Origin: Aquincolibacterium sp964606385
GTDB lineage: Bacteria > Omnitrophota > Omnitrophia > Omnitrophales > Aquincolibacteriaceae
Direction of reading: 5' to 3'
Length of the DNA: 64,000 nucleotides
Assembly (NCBI GenBank): GCA_964606385.1
Contig: CAZSFZ010000002.1
Location: forward strand, 1-64,000
Part shown: positions 18,208 through 26,962 of the stretch, piece by piece
How the letters are laid out: the number at the start of each line of letters is the position of its first letter
Numbering within the stretch: the stretch's first letter is position 1
Position numbers and translations under genes: made by a program
The notes under the pieces: generated by a model
Told to the model about the DNA's origin: nothing
Database searches by the model: none
What the model saw: only the letters and a program-made list of their open reading frames with translations

Positions 18208-19376
18208 TAAGAAGCCTTGAATTCCATATCGACATGATCTTTGTAACGGCGAAGGCCTGGATCCTGACCCTTTTGGGCCACTTCCTGCCCGACTGGGTCA
18301 TCGTGCTCGCGTCGATCACGATCAGCGGCGTCGCGATCCTGTGCCTCGGCCCCCTCGTCATGATGTACCTGACGCTTCTTGAAAGAAAACTGATCGGTCG
18401 CATCCAGAACCGTTACGGCCCGAACCGCGTGGGAATATGGGGGCTCCTCCAGCCGATCGCCGACGGCATTAAAATGTTCACCAAAGAAGACATCGTCCCC
18501 GCGAACGCGGACAAGGTCGTTCATCTTCTGGCGCCCATCGCGATCGTGGTGCCGGCACTGATGCTTTTTCTGGTGGTGCCGTTCGGCGAACGCATGATCG
18601 CGGTCAACCTCAATATCGGCCTTCTTTATTTTATCGCCGTCTCTTCCATCACCATCCTCCCGATCTTTATGGGAAGCTGGGCTTCGCGGAACAAATATTC
18701 GCTCCTAGGCGGCATGCGCACGGCGGCACAGATGATCTCCTATGAGATCCCGATGACGCTGGCGGTGGTCCCGGCCATCATGATGAGCCAGAGCCTCTCG
18801 ACCCATACGATCGTCCTGGCACAAACCGGCGACCTGGACCTCCATTGGTTCATCTTCACGCCGTGGGGCATCGTGGGCTTCATCGTATTCTTTCTTTGCG
18901 CGACGGCGGAATGCAACCGGCCTCCGTTCGACCTTCCGGAAGCGGAATCGGAGCTCGTCGCGGGATTCCATACCGAATACAGCGGGATGAAATTCGCCCT
19001 TTTTTACATGGCGGAATACATGAACGCGTTCACGCTTTGCGGCATTGCCGCAACGCTTTTCCTGGGCGGCTGGCAGGGGCCTTTCCTTCCCTCCTGGCTC
19101 TGGTTCTTCGGAAAAACGTTCCTCCTGATCTGCGTTATGATCTGGTTCCGCGGCACGTTCCCCCGCTTCCGCGTCGACCAATTGATGGGGTTCGCCTGGA
19201 AATACCTTCTGCCGCTCACGCTTGTGAACATCCTGCTGGCGGGGCTTTGGCAATTCACGTCGAACCTGAACGCCTGGATCCTTTCGGCGCTCATCCTCGC
19301 CGTCACGCTCTGGATGCTCGCAAAACTCAACCGGACCTTCGTCCCTGAAAAACGTCATTACCGTTTGGAAAGCTGA
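18204..19376 (+). CDS. nuoH: NADH-quinone oxidoreductase subunit H
   Basis: 390 residues, about eight transmembrane helices. NuoH anchors the peripheral arm and forms the quinone entry channel. The family motifs are present: ERKLIGRIQNRYGPNRVG (residues about 60-80), RTAAQMISYEIPM, and the acidic loop CNRPPFDLPEAESELVAGFHTEYSG. Start is ATG 18204, overlapping the nuoI stop. The gene is followed by nuoJ after 2 bases. Confidence 0.97.
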   Translation: MIRSLEFHIDMIFVTAKAWILTLLGHFLPDWVIVLASITISGVAILCLGPLVMMYLTLLERKLIGRIQNRYGPNRVGIWGLLQPIADGIKMFTKEDIVPANADKVVHLLAPIAIVVPALMLFLVVPFGERMIAVNLNIGLLYFIAVSSITILPIFMGSWASRNKYSLLGGMRTAAQMISYEIPMTLAVVPAIMMSQSLSTHTIVLAQTGDLDLHWFIFTPWGIVGFIVFFLCATAECNRPPFDLPEAESELVAGFHTEYSGMKFALFYMAEYMNAFTLCGIAATLFLGGWQGPFLPSWLWFFGKTFLLICVMIWFRGTFPRFRVDQLMGFAWKYLLPLTLVNILLAGLWQFTSNLNAWILSALILAVTLWMLAKLNRTFVPEKRHYRLES

Positions 19377-19378
19377 TC

Positions 19379-19900
19379 ATGCCGATCCTTGAGCTGGCCG
19401 CAAAATTCGGAATGTATGCTGTGATGGCCGCGATCCTCATCTTCGCGCTCGGGGTCGTGACGCTCCGGAACCTTTTCCATTGCGCGCTTTGCCTCGCGGC
19501 GGCGCTGATCGGGATCGCGGGGGTCTACTGGGTCCTGCAGGCGGATTACCTCGCGGCGATCCAGATCCTTCTTTATGTGGGCGCGGTGGTCACACTCGTG
19601 ATCTTCGCCATTATGCTCACGGAACATATCGCGCAAAAGACCGTCCGCCAGAATAACTCCCAGAGCCCGCTCGCGATCGCGGCGCTGCTGGCTTTTACGG
19701 CGCTCCTCGCGGCGGTGATCCTGAAAACCCCTTGGCCGGTCAACCCCAAGATGCTCAATCTCAAGGTCTCGGTCATGGGGCTCGGCAAGGCGCTCATGGG
19801 GGTCTATGTGTTCCCGTTCGAGGTGATCTCGGTCGTTTTGATCGCGGCCCTGATCGGCGCGGTGGTCATCGCCAAAAAAGATGAAGAGGAAAAAATCTGA
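19379..19900 (+). CDS. nuoJ: NADH-quinone oxidoreductase subunit J
   Basis: 173 residues with about five transmembrane helices, the normal NuoJ size. The helix-3 segment (ADYLAAIQILLYVGAVVTLVIFAIML) carries the conserved YVGA region with a pi-bulge in known structures. It is a membrane-arm subunit involved in the conformational link between quinone reduction and proton pumping. It begins 2 bases after nuoH and overlaps nuoK by one base. Confidence 0.95.
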   Translation: MPILELAAKFGMYAVMAAILIFALGVVTLRNLFHCALCLAAALIGIAGVYWVLQADYLAAIQILLYVGAVVTLVIFAIMLTEHIAQKTVRQNNSQSPLAIAALLAFTALLAAVILKTPWPVNPKMLNLKVSVMGLGKALMGVYVFPFEVISVVLIAALIGAVVIAKKDEEEKI

Positions 19901-20214
19901 TGGTCATCATCCCCTTGTCCCATATTTTGATCTTCTCGCTGCTTCTCTTCGTGATCGGCATCTACGGCGCGCTGGTGCGGCGGAACATCATCGGCATCCT
20001 CATCTCGATCGAATTGATGCTCAATGCCGCGAATATCAACCTGATCGCGTTCTCAAAATACACGTCTCTTGCTCCGGAAACCGGCCAGATCTTCGCGTTG
20101 TTCGTCATGGCGATCGCGGCAGCCGCCGCCGCGGTGGGCCTTGCGATCGTTCTCGCGCTTTACCGGACCCGTAAAACCGTCTATACCGATGAGGTTAACT
20201 TACTGAAATGGTAA
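19900..20214 (+). CDS. nuoK: NADH-quinone oxidoreductase subunit K
   Basis: 104 residues, three transmembrane helices, the standard size. The key Glu of helix 2 lies in SIELMLNAANINLIAFS and a second conserved Glu in APETGQIFALFVMAIAAAAAAVGLAI. It is a membrane-arm subunit that lies between NuoJ/A and the antiporter-like subunits. The TGATG overlap with nuoJ indicates coupling. A 157-bp AT-rich repeat separates it from nuoL. Confidence 0.96.
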   Translation: MVIIPLSHILIFSLLLFVIGIYGALVRRNIIGILISIELMLNAANINLIAFSKYTSLAPETGQIFALFVMAIAAAAAAVGLAIVLALYRTRKTVYTDEVNLLKW

Positions 20215-20225
20215 CTTTTCATAAA

Positions 20226-20359
20226 ACTCTAAATCCTAAATCCGAAACTCAAAATAAATCAAAATTCTTAAAATCAAAATTTTTCTGTTTTTTGTTTGTA
20301 ATTTTGGAACTTTTGAATTTTGAGTTTATTTCGGGTTTCGAGTTTCGAGTTTCGAGTTT
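20226..20359. repeat. AT-rich imperfect palindrome with 7-bp tandem units (nuoK-nuoL gap)
   Basis: The left arm starts with two CTAAATC units (20229-20242), then CGAAACTCAAAATAAATC. The right arm ends with three TTTCGAG units (20336-20356) preceded by GAGTTTATTTCGGG. Read as reverse complement, the right arm resembles the left, so the whole forms a long imperfect inverted repeat. It is far more AT-rich than the flanking genes. Its right end abuts the GGGGAG ribosome site of nuoL. Confidence 0.75.
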
Positions 20360-20371
20360 GGGGAGAATTTC

Positions 20372-22318
20372 ATGACCTCCGACCAGATCATCCTCGTTCC
20401 TTTGCTTCCTTTCGCGGCCTTTGTCATCAACATCCTTTTCGGAGCCCGTTTCCTGAAAGAACGGGCGTCGTGGCTTTCGATCGCCACGAGCGCCGCCGCC
20501 TGTGTGATCGCGCTTCCGGTGTGCTGGGCGGTTTTTAAGGGCGCTCATTTCGCGAACCAGGGGACCTGGCTCATGCTGGGTTCGGTGCCGCTTAAATTCG
20601 GCTACCTGATGGATCCCCTTTCCGCGACGCTGCTTTTCATGGTCGTGATCGTCGGCACCCTGATCCAGATCTACGCTTCCGGTTACATGCACGGCGACCC
20701 GCGTTACAGCCGGTTCTTCGCGTACGTGTCGCTTTTCATGTTCGCGATGCTCACGCTCGTGATCTCGGACAACTACCTTCTCTTTTTCATGGCCTGGGAG
20801 ATCATGGGCCTTTGCTCTTATCTTTTGATCGGTTTTTATTTTGAAAAGGCATCCGCCGCGAATGCTTCGCTAAAGGCCTTCCTCACCACGCGCATCGGGG
20901 ACGTCGGTTTCCTGCTCGGGTTTTTGACGCTCTTTACGGCGATCGGAACGCTGAATTTTTCAGAGATGAACACGCTTCTCGCCGGATCCCATGGCGGTCA
21001 CACGGCTTTGAACACCAGCCTTTTAGCCATGGCAGGGCTTTTCATTTTCTGCGGCACGATCGGAAAATCCGCCCAGTTCCCTCTACATGTGTGGCTTCCG
21101 GACGCCATGGAAGGCCCGACGCCTGTGAGCGCGCTGATCCACGCGGCCACCATGGTCGCGGCCGGCGTTTTCCTCGTCGCGCGGTCCTTCAATCTTTACA
21201 TGACCGTCCCGAACATCATGCCGGTTATCGCGGCGATCGGAACCGTTACGGCCTTCATGGCCGCTTTTATCGCGCTGACACAGAATGATATCAAACGGAT
21301 CCTGGCTTATTCGACGATCTCTCAATTGGGTTACATGGTGACCGCCCTCGGGCTCCAGGGACTCGGCGCGGGAACTTTTCACCTCATCACGCACGCCTTC
21401 TTCAAGGCCCTGCTTTTCCTGGGAGCCGGTAGTGTGATCCACGGCACGCATGTCCAGGATATCCGCGAAATGGGCGGGCTGTTCAAGAAAATGCCGCACA
21501 CGGCGGTCACATTCATCATCGCGAGCCTCGCGCTCGCGGGCGTTCCCCCGCTCTCCGGCTTCTGGTCCAAGGACGAGATCCTGCTTTCCGCGTTCGGGTC
21601 CGGGAATTTCGTGGTGTTCGGGATCCTGCTCCTGACGGCTTTTATGACGGCCTTCTATATGTTCCGTCTCATTTTCATGACCTTTTTCGGCGAAGTGCGC
21701 GACCCCAAGGTCCACGCGCATGAATCCCCCGCCGTCATGACCCTGCCGCTCTGGTGCCTTGCGATCGGTTCCGTCGTGATCGGGATCCCCGGCTCGCCCT
21801 TCATGCATCACTGGTTCCAGAAATTCATGGAACACATGGCTCATTATCCGGAGTACGCTCCCTCGGCGCTCGTCATGGGCTGTTCCGTGGCCGCCGCGGT
21901 CGGCGGGATCACGCTCGCGGGCGTCATGTACCTCAAGCAGAAACATTGGGCCGGTGCCGTCGCCAAGGCCTTCCCGCTCCTTTACCGCCTTTCATTTCAT
22001 AAATTTTATTTTGATGAACTCTATACCATCTACATCACGACGCCTTTCCGGGCGATCGGCGGCAAGCTGTTCCGTTTTGACGAAACCGTGATCGACGGCA
22101 CCGTAAACGGCACGGGACGCAACACCCTGTTCGTGAGCGAGCTCAAGAACTGGATCGACAAATACATCGTGGACGGCGCCGTGAATTTCATGGGGACCCT
22201 GGTCTATTTCCTGAATTCGCTTGTGAAGCGCCTTCAGACAGGTTTTGTGCAGAATTATCTTTTGATCGTATTTCTTGTCGTGATCGCTTTTCTTATTTGG
22301 GAATTAAAATTAGCGTAG
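20372..22318 (+). CDS. nuoL: NADH-quinone oxidoreductase subunit L
   Basis: 648 residues, the largest antiporter-like subunit of the membrane arm. The Mrp-type signature is clear (LHVWLPDAMEGPTPVSALIHAATMVAAG, with the conserved Lys before QFPLHVW and Glu in MAWEIMG). The long C-terminal lateral helix region characteristic of NuoL is present (residues about 540-648), ending in a transmembrane anchor. Start is ATG 20372 behind GGGGAG. NuoL is the distal proton-translocating unit. Confidence 0.97.
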   Translation: MTSDQIILVPLLPFAAFVINILFGARFLKERASWLSIATSAAACVIALPVCWAVFKGAHFANQGTWLMLGSVPLKFGYLMDPLSATLLFMVVIVGTLIQIYASGYMHGDPRYSRFFAYVSLFMFAMLTLVISDNYLLFFMAWEIMGLCSYLLIGFYFEKASAANASLKAFLTTRIGDVGFLLGFLTLFTAIGTLNFSEMNTLLAGSHGGHTALNTSLLAMAGLFIFCGTIGKSAQFPLHVWLPDAMEGPTPVSALIHAATMVAAGVFLVARSFNLYMTVPNIMPVIAAIGTVTAFMAAFIALTQNDIKRILAYSTISQLGYMVTALGLQGLGAGTFHLITHAFFKALLFLGAGSVIHGTHVQDIREMGGLFKKMPHTAVTFIIASLALAGVPPLSGFWSKDEILLSAFGSGNFVVFGILLLTAFMTAFYMFRLIFMTFFGEVRDPKVHAHESPAVMTLPLWCLAIGSVVIGIPGSPFMHHWFQKFMEHMAHYPEYAPSALVMGCSVAAAVGGITLAGVMYLKQKHWAGAVAKAFPLLYRLSFHKFYFDELYTIYITTPFRAIGGKLFRFDETVIDGTVNGTGRNTLFVSELKNWIDKYIVDGAVNFMGTLVYFLNSLVKRLQTGFVQNYLLIVFLVVIAFLIWELKLA

Positions 22319-22392
22319 TGCGACGCAGGGCTTCCGGGGCTTTCAGGCCCCCGCGGCCGGCGCATCGCGCTCCGTATTAAAAAGGAGTTTTT

Positions 22393-23871
22393 ATGGCATC
22401 TCATATTCTGTCCTGGATCATTTTCACGCCCCTGATCGGCGCGATCGCGGTGCTTTTTGTGCCGAAAACCCTGTCGCACTGGATCAAGTGGATCGCGCTG
22501 GCGACCACCGGCATCGTCACGGCCATGACCGGTTACGCCCTGACGATCTTTAACCCCGCGAAGGCCGGGTTTCAGATGGTGGAACGCGCCTCCTGGATCC
22601 CCCAATTTAACGTCCAATACCTGCTCGGCACGGACGGGATCAGTTTTCCGATGGTCTTCCTGACGGCGATCATTTCGCTCATCGCCTGCTACGCGTCGTT
22701 CCCTCATGTGCGCGTGAAGGACGCCCGCGAAAAGGAATATTATTTCCTTTATCTTCTGCTCGAGACCGGCATGATGGGGACCTTCCTCGCGCTGGACCTG
22801 GTCCTTTTCTACGTGTTCTGGGAGATCGTGCTGGTCCCGATGTATTTCCTGATCGGGATCTGGGGCGGGCCGCGCCGTGAATACGCCGCGATCAAATTCT
22901 TCCTTTATACTCTTGCGGGCAGTCTTTTCATGCTGCTCGGGATCCTCGCCGTTTATTTCACGGCGAACCCGCAGACATTCGACATGACACAGCTGGTGGG
23001 CATGCCGCGCGGCCTTCTCTTTCAGCAGATCGTGTTCATGGCGTTCTTCCTGGGATTCGCGATCAAGGTGCCGATCTTCCCGTTCCATACCTGGCTCCCG
23101 GACGCGCACGTGGAAGCCCCGACCCCGATCAGCGTGATCCTCGCGGGCGTACTGCTCAAAATGGGCACCTACGGCTTTTTCCGGTTCAGTTATCCCCTCT
23201 TCCCCGAAGCGACGGTCTGGTTCCAGCCCGCGATGGCGGTCCTGGCGATCATCGGGATCATCTATGGCGGTTTTGTCGCGCTCGCGCAGACGGACTTCAA
23301 AAAAATGGTCGCCTATTCGAGCGTAAGCCACATGGGTTTCGTCCTGCTCGGGCTCGCGGCGCTGAACGCGAACGGTTTCCGCGGCGCCATGCTCCAGATG
23401 TTCACGCACGGCACGATCACCGGCGGGCTCTTCTTATTGGTCGGCGTGCTTTATGACCGTGCGCATACCCGCGACCTGAACGATTTCGGCGGGCTCGGCG
23501 CCAAAATGCCGGCCTACGCGGGATTCCTGACCTTTTTCGCCCTTGCCTCGCTCGGCCTTCCGGGACTTTCCGGTTTCGTCAGCGAATTCCTGGCGCTTCT
23601 GGGTTCTTACCAGTATTCGAAGCTCGTGACCGGCCTTTCCACGATCGGGATCATTCTGGCAGCGACGTACCTGCTTTACATGATCCAGCGCGTCCTGCTC
23701 GGAAAATTCAATACGAAATGGTCCACGCTCGCCGATATCAAGCTTCCGGAGATCCTCACCTTAGCGCCGCTCATGGTCCTGATCCTCGGGATCGGCGTTT
23801 ATCCGAAGATCATCTTGGATTACATGATCCCGACGCTGGACGGATTACTTAAAATGATGAAGGTCTCGTAA
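22393..23871 (+). CDS. nuoM: NADH-quinone oxidoreductase subunit M
   Basis: 492 residues, about 14 transmembrane helices. The antiporter signature reads FPFHTWLPDAHVEAPTPISVILAGVLLKMG, and the essential Glu of helix 5 lies in FYVFWEIVLVPMY. It is the second proton-translocating antiporter-like subunit. AAGGAG precedes the ATG. The 74-bp gap after nuoL holds a GC-rich hairpin around GGGGC/GCCCC. Its stop codon abuts the nuoN ATG. Confidence 0.97.
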   Translation: MASHILSWIIFTPLIGAIAVLFVPKTLSHWIKWIALATTGIVTAMTGYALTIFNPAKAGFQMVERASWIPQFNVQYLLGTDGISFPMVFLTAIISLIACYASFPHVRVKDAREKEYYFLYLLLETGMMGTFLALDLVLFYVFWEIVLVPMYFLIGIWGGPRREYAAIKFFLYTLAGSLFMLLGILAVYFTANPQTFDMTQLVGMPRGLLFQQIVFMAFFLGFAIKVPIFPFHTWLPDAHVEAPTPISVILAGVLLKMGTYGFFRFSYPLFPEATVWFQPAMAVLAIIGIIYGGFVALAQTDFKKMVAYSSVSHMGFVLLGLAALNANGFRGAMLQMFTHGTITGGLFLLVGVLYDRAHTRDLNDFGGLGAKMPAYAGFLTFFALASLGLPGLSGFVSEFLALLGSYQYSKLVTGLSTIGIILAATYLLYMIQRVLLGKFNTKWSTLADIKLPEILTLAPLMVLILGIGVYPKIILDYMIPTLDGLLKMMKVS

Positions 23872-25278
23872 ATGAACGCTATTGAAAGTCTTCGGCATTT
23901 TGTTCCCGAGCTCATTTTGCTGAGCGGGGCTTTTCTCGCTTTGACGTTCGATTTTTTTATGAAGCAGAAAAAGCTCGTGGGGGAATTTTCTCTTTTTGTG
24001 ATCGTGGCGGCGCTTTGCGCCGTCAAAGCCCCGGCCCAGCCGCTTCCCCTCTTTTTCGGGCTTTTCCAGCTGGACGCTTTCGCGCATTTTTTCCGCTACC
24101 TGGCGCTTGCCGCCGTAGGCATCACCCTCCTGATCTCGCTCGGCTACACGCCGCTCCAGAAACGTTACGCCGGAGAGTTCTACGGCCTGTTCCTTTTCAT
24201 GGCCTTCGCCCTGATCCTGGTCGCTGCGGCGAATAGCCTTTTAATGATCTTCCTCTCGGTGGAATTTGTTTCCCTGCTTTCGTACTTGCTGGTGGGATTC
24301 CTGAAAAACGACGCCCGATCCAAGGAAGCGGCCATTAAATACCTCCTTTTCGGCAGCGTTTGTTCCGCCGTCATGCTCTACGGCATGTCGCTCCTGTACG
24401 GCGTCACCGGCTCGATGGGTCTTACCGCGGTCGGGAACGCCCTCTTTTACGCTCCTTTTAAACCCTTGATGATCACGGCGGTGCTTTTCTTTTTTGTCGG
24501 GCTGGGTTTTAAGATCTCGATGGCGCCTTTCCATATGTGGGCCCCCGACGTGTATGAAGGCGCGCCGACCCCTGTGACAGCCTTCCTGACGGTCGCGCCC
24601 AAGGCGCTCGGCTTCGCGGTCCTGATCCGGGTGCTGGACCTCGCGTTCGGTCATTACGTGCATCTCTGGAGCCCTATCCTCGTGATCCTGTCGATCCTGA
24701 CCATGACGGTTGGCAATATCACCGCGGTTTCTCAATCGAACATCAAACGGTTCCTCGCCTATTCTTCGATCGCGCAGGCGGGATACATCCTGATGGGCCT
24801 TGCGGTGTTTTCGATCCTGGGACGGGCCGCGATCCTGATCTATCTTCTCGCTTATCTTTTGACGAATCTCGGCGCCTTCGCGGTCGTTCTGTTTGTCGGC
24901 GGAGAGACCCAGAGTGATTCCCTGGACTCTTACGCGGGACTCTCCGAACGCTCTCCCGTCGCTGCGGCGCTCCTTACTGTTTTTCTTCTTTCGCTCGCCG
25001 GCCTGCCGCCGCTTGCCGGATTCATCGGAAAATATTACGTCTTCGCAGCCGCCATCCAGGGCAATTTTATTACTCTTACCATTGTCGCCGCCGTCAATAG
25101 CGTCATCGCGGCCTATTATTATTTCCGCGTCATTCGTCTCATGTACCTTACGCCCGCCGCGGGCCCCGCCTTCCCGGCCCCTTCCAAAGCCCTGACCACG
25201 GCTTTGTGGCTCCTGTTCCTGGGCGTGCTGGCCATGGGTATTTTCCCATCCTTTTTCATCACCCGCATCCTGGGATAG
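23872..25278 (+). CDS. nuoN: NADH-quinone oxidoreductase subunit N
   Basis: 468 residues, about 14 transmembrane helices, the third antiporter-like subunit. The signature is APFHMWAPDVYEGAPTPVTAFL, with the helix-5 Glu in FLSVEFVSLLSYLLVGF. It begins directly after the nuoM stop and is the last nuo gene. A three-hairpin cluster and an unrelated RNA-modification gene follow, so nuoE, nuoF and nuoG are not attached at either end of the operon. Confidence 0.97.
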   Translation: MNAIESLRHFVPELILLSGAFLALTFDFFMKQKKLVGEFSLFVIVAALCAVKAPAQPLPLFFGLFQLDAFAHFFRYLALAAVGITLLISLGYTPLQKRYAGEFYGLFLFMAFALILVAAANSLLMIFLSVEFVSLLSYLLVGFLKNDARSKEAAIKYLLFGSVCSAVMLYGMSLLYGVTGSMGLTAVGNALFYAPFKPLMITAVLFFFVGLGFKISMAPFHMWAPDVYEGAPTPVTAFLTVAPKALGFAVLIRVLDLAFGHYVHLWSPILVILSILTMTVGNITAVSQSNIKRFLAYSSIAQAGYILMGLAVFSILGRAAILIYLLAYLLTNLGAFAVVLFVGGETQSDSLDSYAGLSERSPVAAALLTVFLLSLAGLPPLAGFIGKYYVFAAAIQGNFITLTIVAAVNSVIAAYYYFRVIRLMYLTPAAGPAFPAPSKALTTALWLLFLGVLAMGIFPSFFITRILG

Positions 25279-25281
25279 CCA

Positions 25282-25403
25282 GCACCGTCTATAATTAAAT
25301 CTATGGGTTGACGGTGCGCGGTACTGCCCAAGTCTTATTGTTTTTTTAAAGATGTCGACTTGGGCTGCACTTGTTATACTTTAAATCTGATGAGAACAAG
25401 TGC
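25282..25403. repeat. Cluster of three consecutive hairpins (nuoN-pseudouridine synthase gap)
   Basis: Three perfect inverted repeats stand in a row. GCACCGTC/GACGGTGC lies at 25282-25289/25310-25317, GCCCAAGTC/GACTTGGGC at 25326-25334/25357-25365, and GCACTTGTT/AACAAGTGC at 25367-25375/25395-25403. The loops are 19-22 nt and AT-rich. No U-run follows a stem, so none is a standard terminator. The arrangement resembles the insert in the thiG-thiH repeat and a segment inside kdsB. Confidence 0.8.
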
Positions 25404-25438
25404 TGTTAACCCCAAAAAGTAAATGGAGAACAGTATAC

Positions 25439-26320
25439 GTGCGTAAGTTTTCCGTCGCGGAAGAGACATTCCTTCAGGATTTCCTCTTCAAGAACCTCGC
25501 TGACCTTAAAAAAACCAGGATCAAACAGATCCTCAAGTTCGGTTCCGTCTGCGTGAACGGCCGGGTCACCACCTGGTACCAGCACCCTCTAAAACCGGGT
25601 GATCAGATCGAGATCTTAAGCAAGCAATCTGCCTCCGTGGAACGGTCCAAAGCCGCATTAGGGCTCACGATCGTCTATGAAGATAGCGATCTCATCGTGG
25701 TGGAAAAGCCGTCTGGGCTTCTCACGATGGGAACGGCGCGGGAAAAAGAAGCGACGCTTTATTTCATGCTGAATGAATACGAACGCGCTAAAACAAAAGA
25801 TGAAAGCGGACGCGTTTATATCGTGCATCGGCTGGACCGGGACGCGTCAGGTTTGATCGTTTTCGCGAAAAGCGATGCCGCCAAGCGCTGGCTGCAAAGT
25901 CACTGGAAGCTTGCCGTTAAGAAGTACTACGCCATCACGGAGGGCACACCGAAAGAGCGCTCAGGGACGATCGAGAATTATCTCAGAGAAGATGATTTTA
26001 AGCGGGTCTATACCGTTTCCAAAGGCCATCCTGAAGCCCAGCATGCCGTCACCCATTACCGTGTTTTGAGCGAGAACGGCGGTTATGCGCTTTTGGAAGT
26101 CACCCTCGAGACCGGCCGCAAGAACCAGATCCGGGTCCATCTCTCGGGCCTTGGGTACCCCATCATGGGTGACGAGAAATATGGGGCCAAATCCGACCCC
26201 TTCCGCCGCCTGGCGCTTCACGCCTTTTACCTTTCCTTCCCCCATCCGGTCACCGGCGAACTCAAAACCTTCAAGTCCGCCCTGCCCACTCCCTTCAAAA
26301 AGATCTTCCCCGCGGCTTAA
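25439..26320 (+). CDS. RluA/RluD-family pseudouridine synthase
   Basis: 293 residues from GTG 25439. An S4 RNA-binding domain comes first (RIKQILKFGSVCVNGR...KPGDQIEIL, residues about 30-65), then the catalytic domain with the HRLDRDASGL motif holding the catalytic Asp. These enzymes convert uridine to pseudouridine in rRNA or tRNA; the exact target is not decided by sequence. GTG 25439 is preferred because GGAG lies 10 nt before it. An upstream GTG at 25400 falls inside a hairpin arm. The gene converges with the exonuclease gene, and the two stop codons overlap at a TTAA. Confidence 0.92.
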   Translation: MRKFSVAEETFLQDFLFKNLADLKKTRIKQILKFGSVCVNGRVTTWYQHPLKPGDQIEILSKQSASVERSKAALGLTIVYEDSDLIVVEKPSGLLTMGTAREKEATLYFMLNEYERAKTKDESGRVYIVHRLDRDASGLIVFAKSDAAKRWLQSHWKLAVKKYYAITEGTPKERSGTIENYLREDDFKRVYTVSKGHPEAQHAVTHYRVLSENGGYALLEVTLETGRKNQIRVHLSGLGYPIMGDEKYGAKSDPFRRLALHAFYLSFPHPVTGELKTFKSALPTPFKKIFPAA

Positions 26321-26952
26321 GAGGCTACGGGAAGGCCGTCGCAGATGACGGCTCGCCTTCTTAACTCGAAATAACATTTGGCACAGCAGAGCACATCCGA
26401 AGCGGCATTGTGCTGGTCCTCAAAATCCACATCAAAAAGCTTGATGTGCAACTCGGAAAGTTTCGGCCACTTGTCGCCATAAGGCCCCGGGATCTTGCAA
26501 TATTTCGTGGCTGCTTTCATGGTGCATATTTTCGGGATCGCGGCAAATATATCCGGCATCCCCAGGCGCAGTAACTCCACCCGGACCATTTTTTCATCAA
26601 AGTCCAGATTGTGCGCAATAAGGCATGCGGCATTCTGGAGAAATCCGGAAAATCCCTTTAAAACCTCGGCGGCAGGTTTTCCTTCTTTTAAGGCTTTCGC
26701 AGTACTGATGCCATGGATCGCCGTCGCGCTCTCGGGGATCACAAAACCTTCGGGCTTGATGATATGATCTTGGAACGCGAGTTGTTTTCCAGCATCATTA
26801 AAAACCGCCCAAGCGATCTGAACAATATGCGGCCAGTTGTTGGTATCCGAAACCGGCGCCTTCCAGCTTTTCGGCAAGCCGGTCGTCTCTGTGTCAAAAA
26901 AAAGGTATGTCCGACCCGCTGCGTTCTCTGCTCCGGTTTTATTCTGCGGCAT
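26317..26952 (-). CDS. DEDDh-family 3'-5' exonuclease (DnaQ-like)
   Basis: 211 residues with the Exo motifs in order: FDTETTG (Exo I), AHNLDFDEKM (Exo II) and HNAASD (Exo III, DEDDh type). It resembles the epsilon subunit of DNA polymerase III and related RNase T-like exonucleases. Without a polymerase partner in view, its role (proofreading, repair or RNA trimming) is open. It lies 10 bp after the rsmH start of the same strand's upstream gene end and overlaps the stop codon of the convergent pseudouridine synthase gene. Confidence 0.9.
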   Translation of the reverse strand: MPQNKTGAENAAGRTYLFFDTETTGLPKSWKAPVSDTNNWPHIVQIAWAVFNDAGKQLAFQDHIIKPEGFVIPESATAIHGISTAKALKEGKPAAEVLKGFSGFLQNAACLIAHNLDFDEKMVRVELLRLGMPDIFAAIPKICTMKAATKYCKIPGPYGDKWPKLSELHIKLFDVDFEDQHNAASDVLCCAKCYFELRRRAVICDGLPVAS

Positions 26953-26962
26953 GATCTTTCTT

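Noticed and set aside
25400..25438. Earlier GTG start for the pseudouridine synthase
   Set aside because: It lies inside a hairpin arm and has no ribosome site; GTG 25439 has GGAG at proper spacing.
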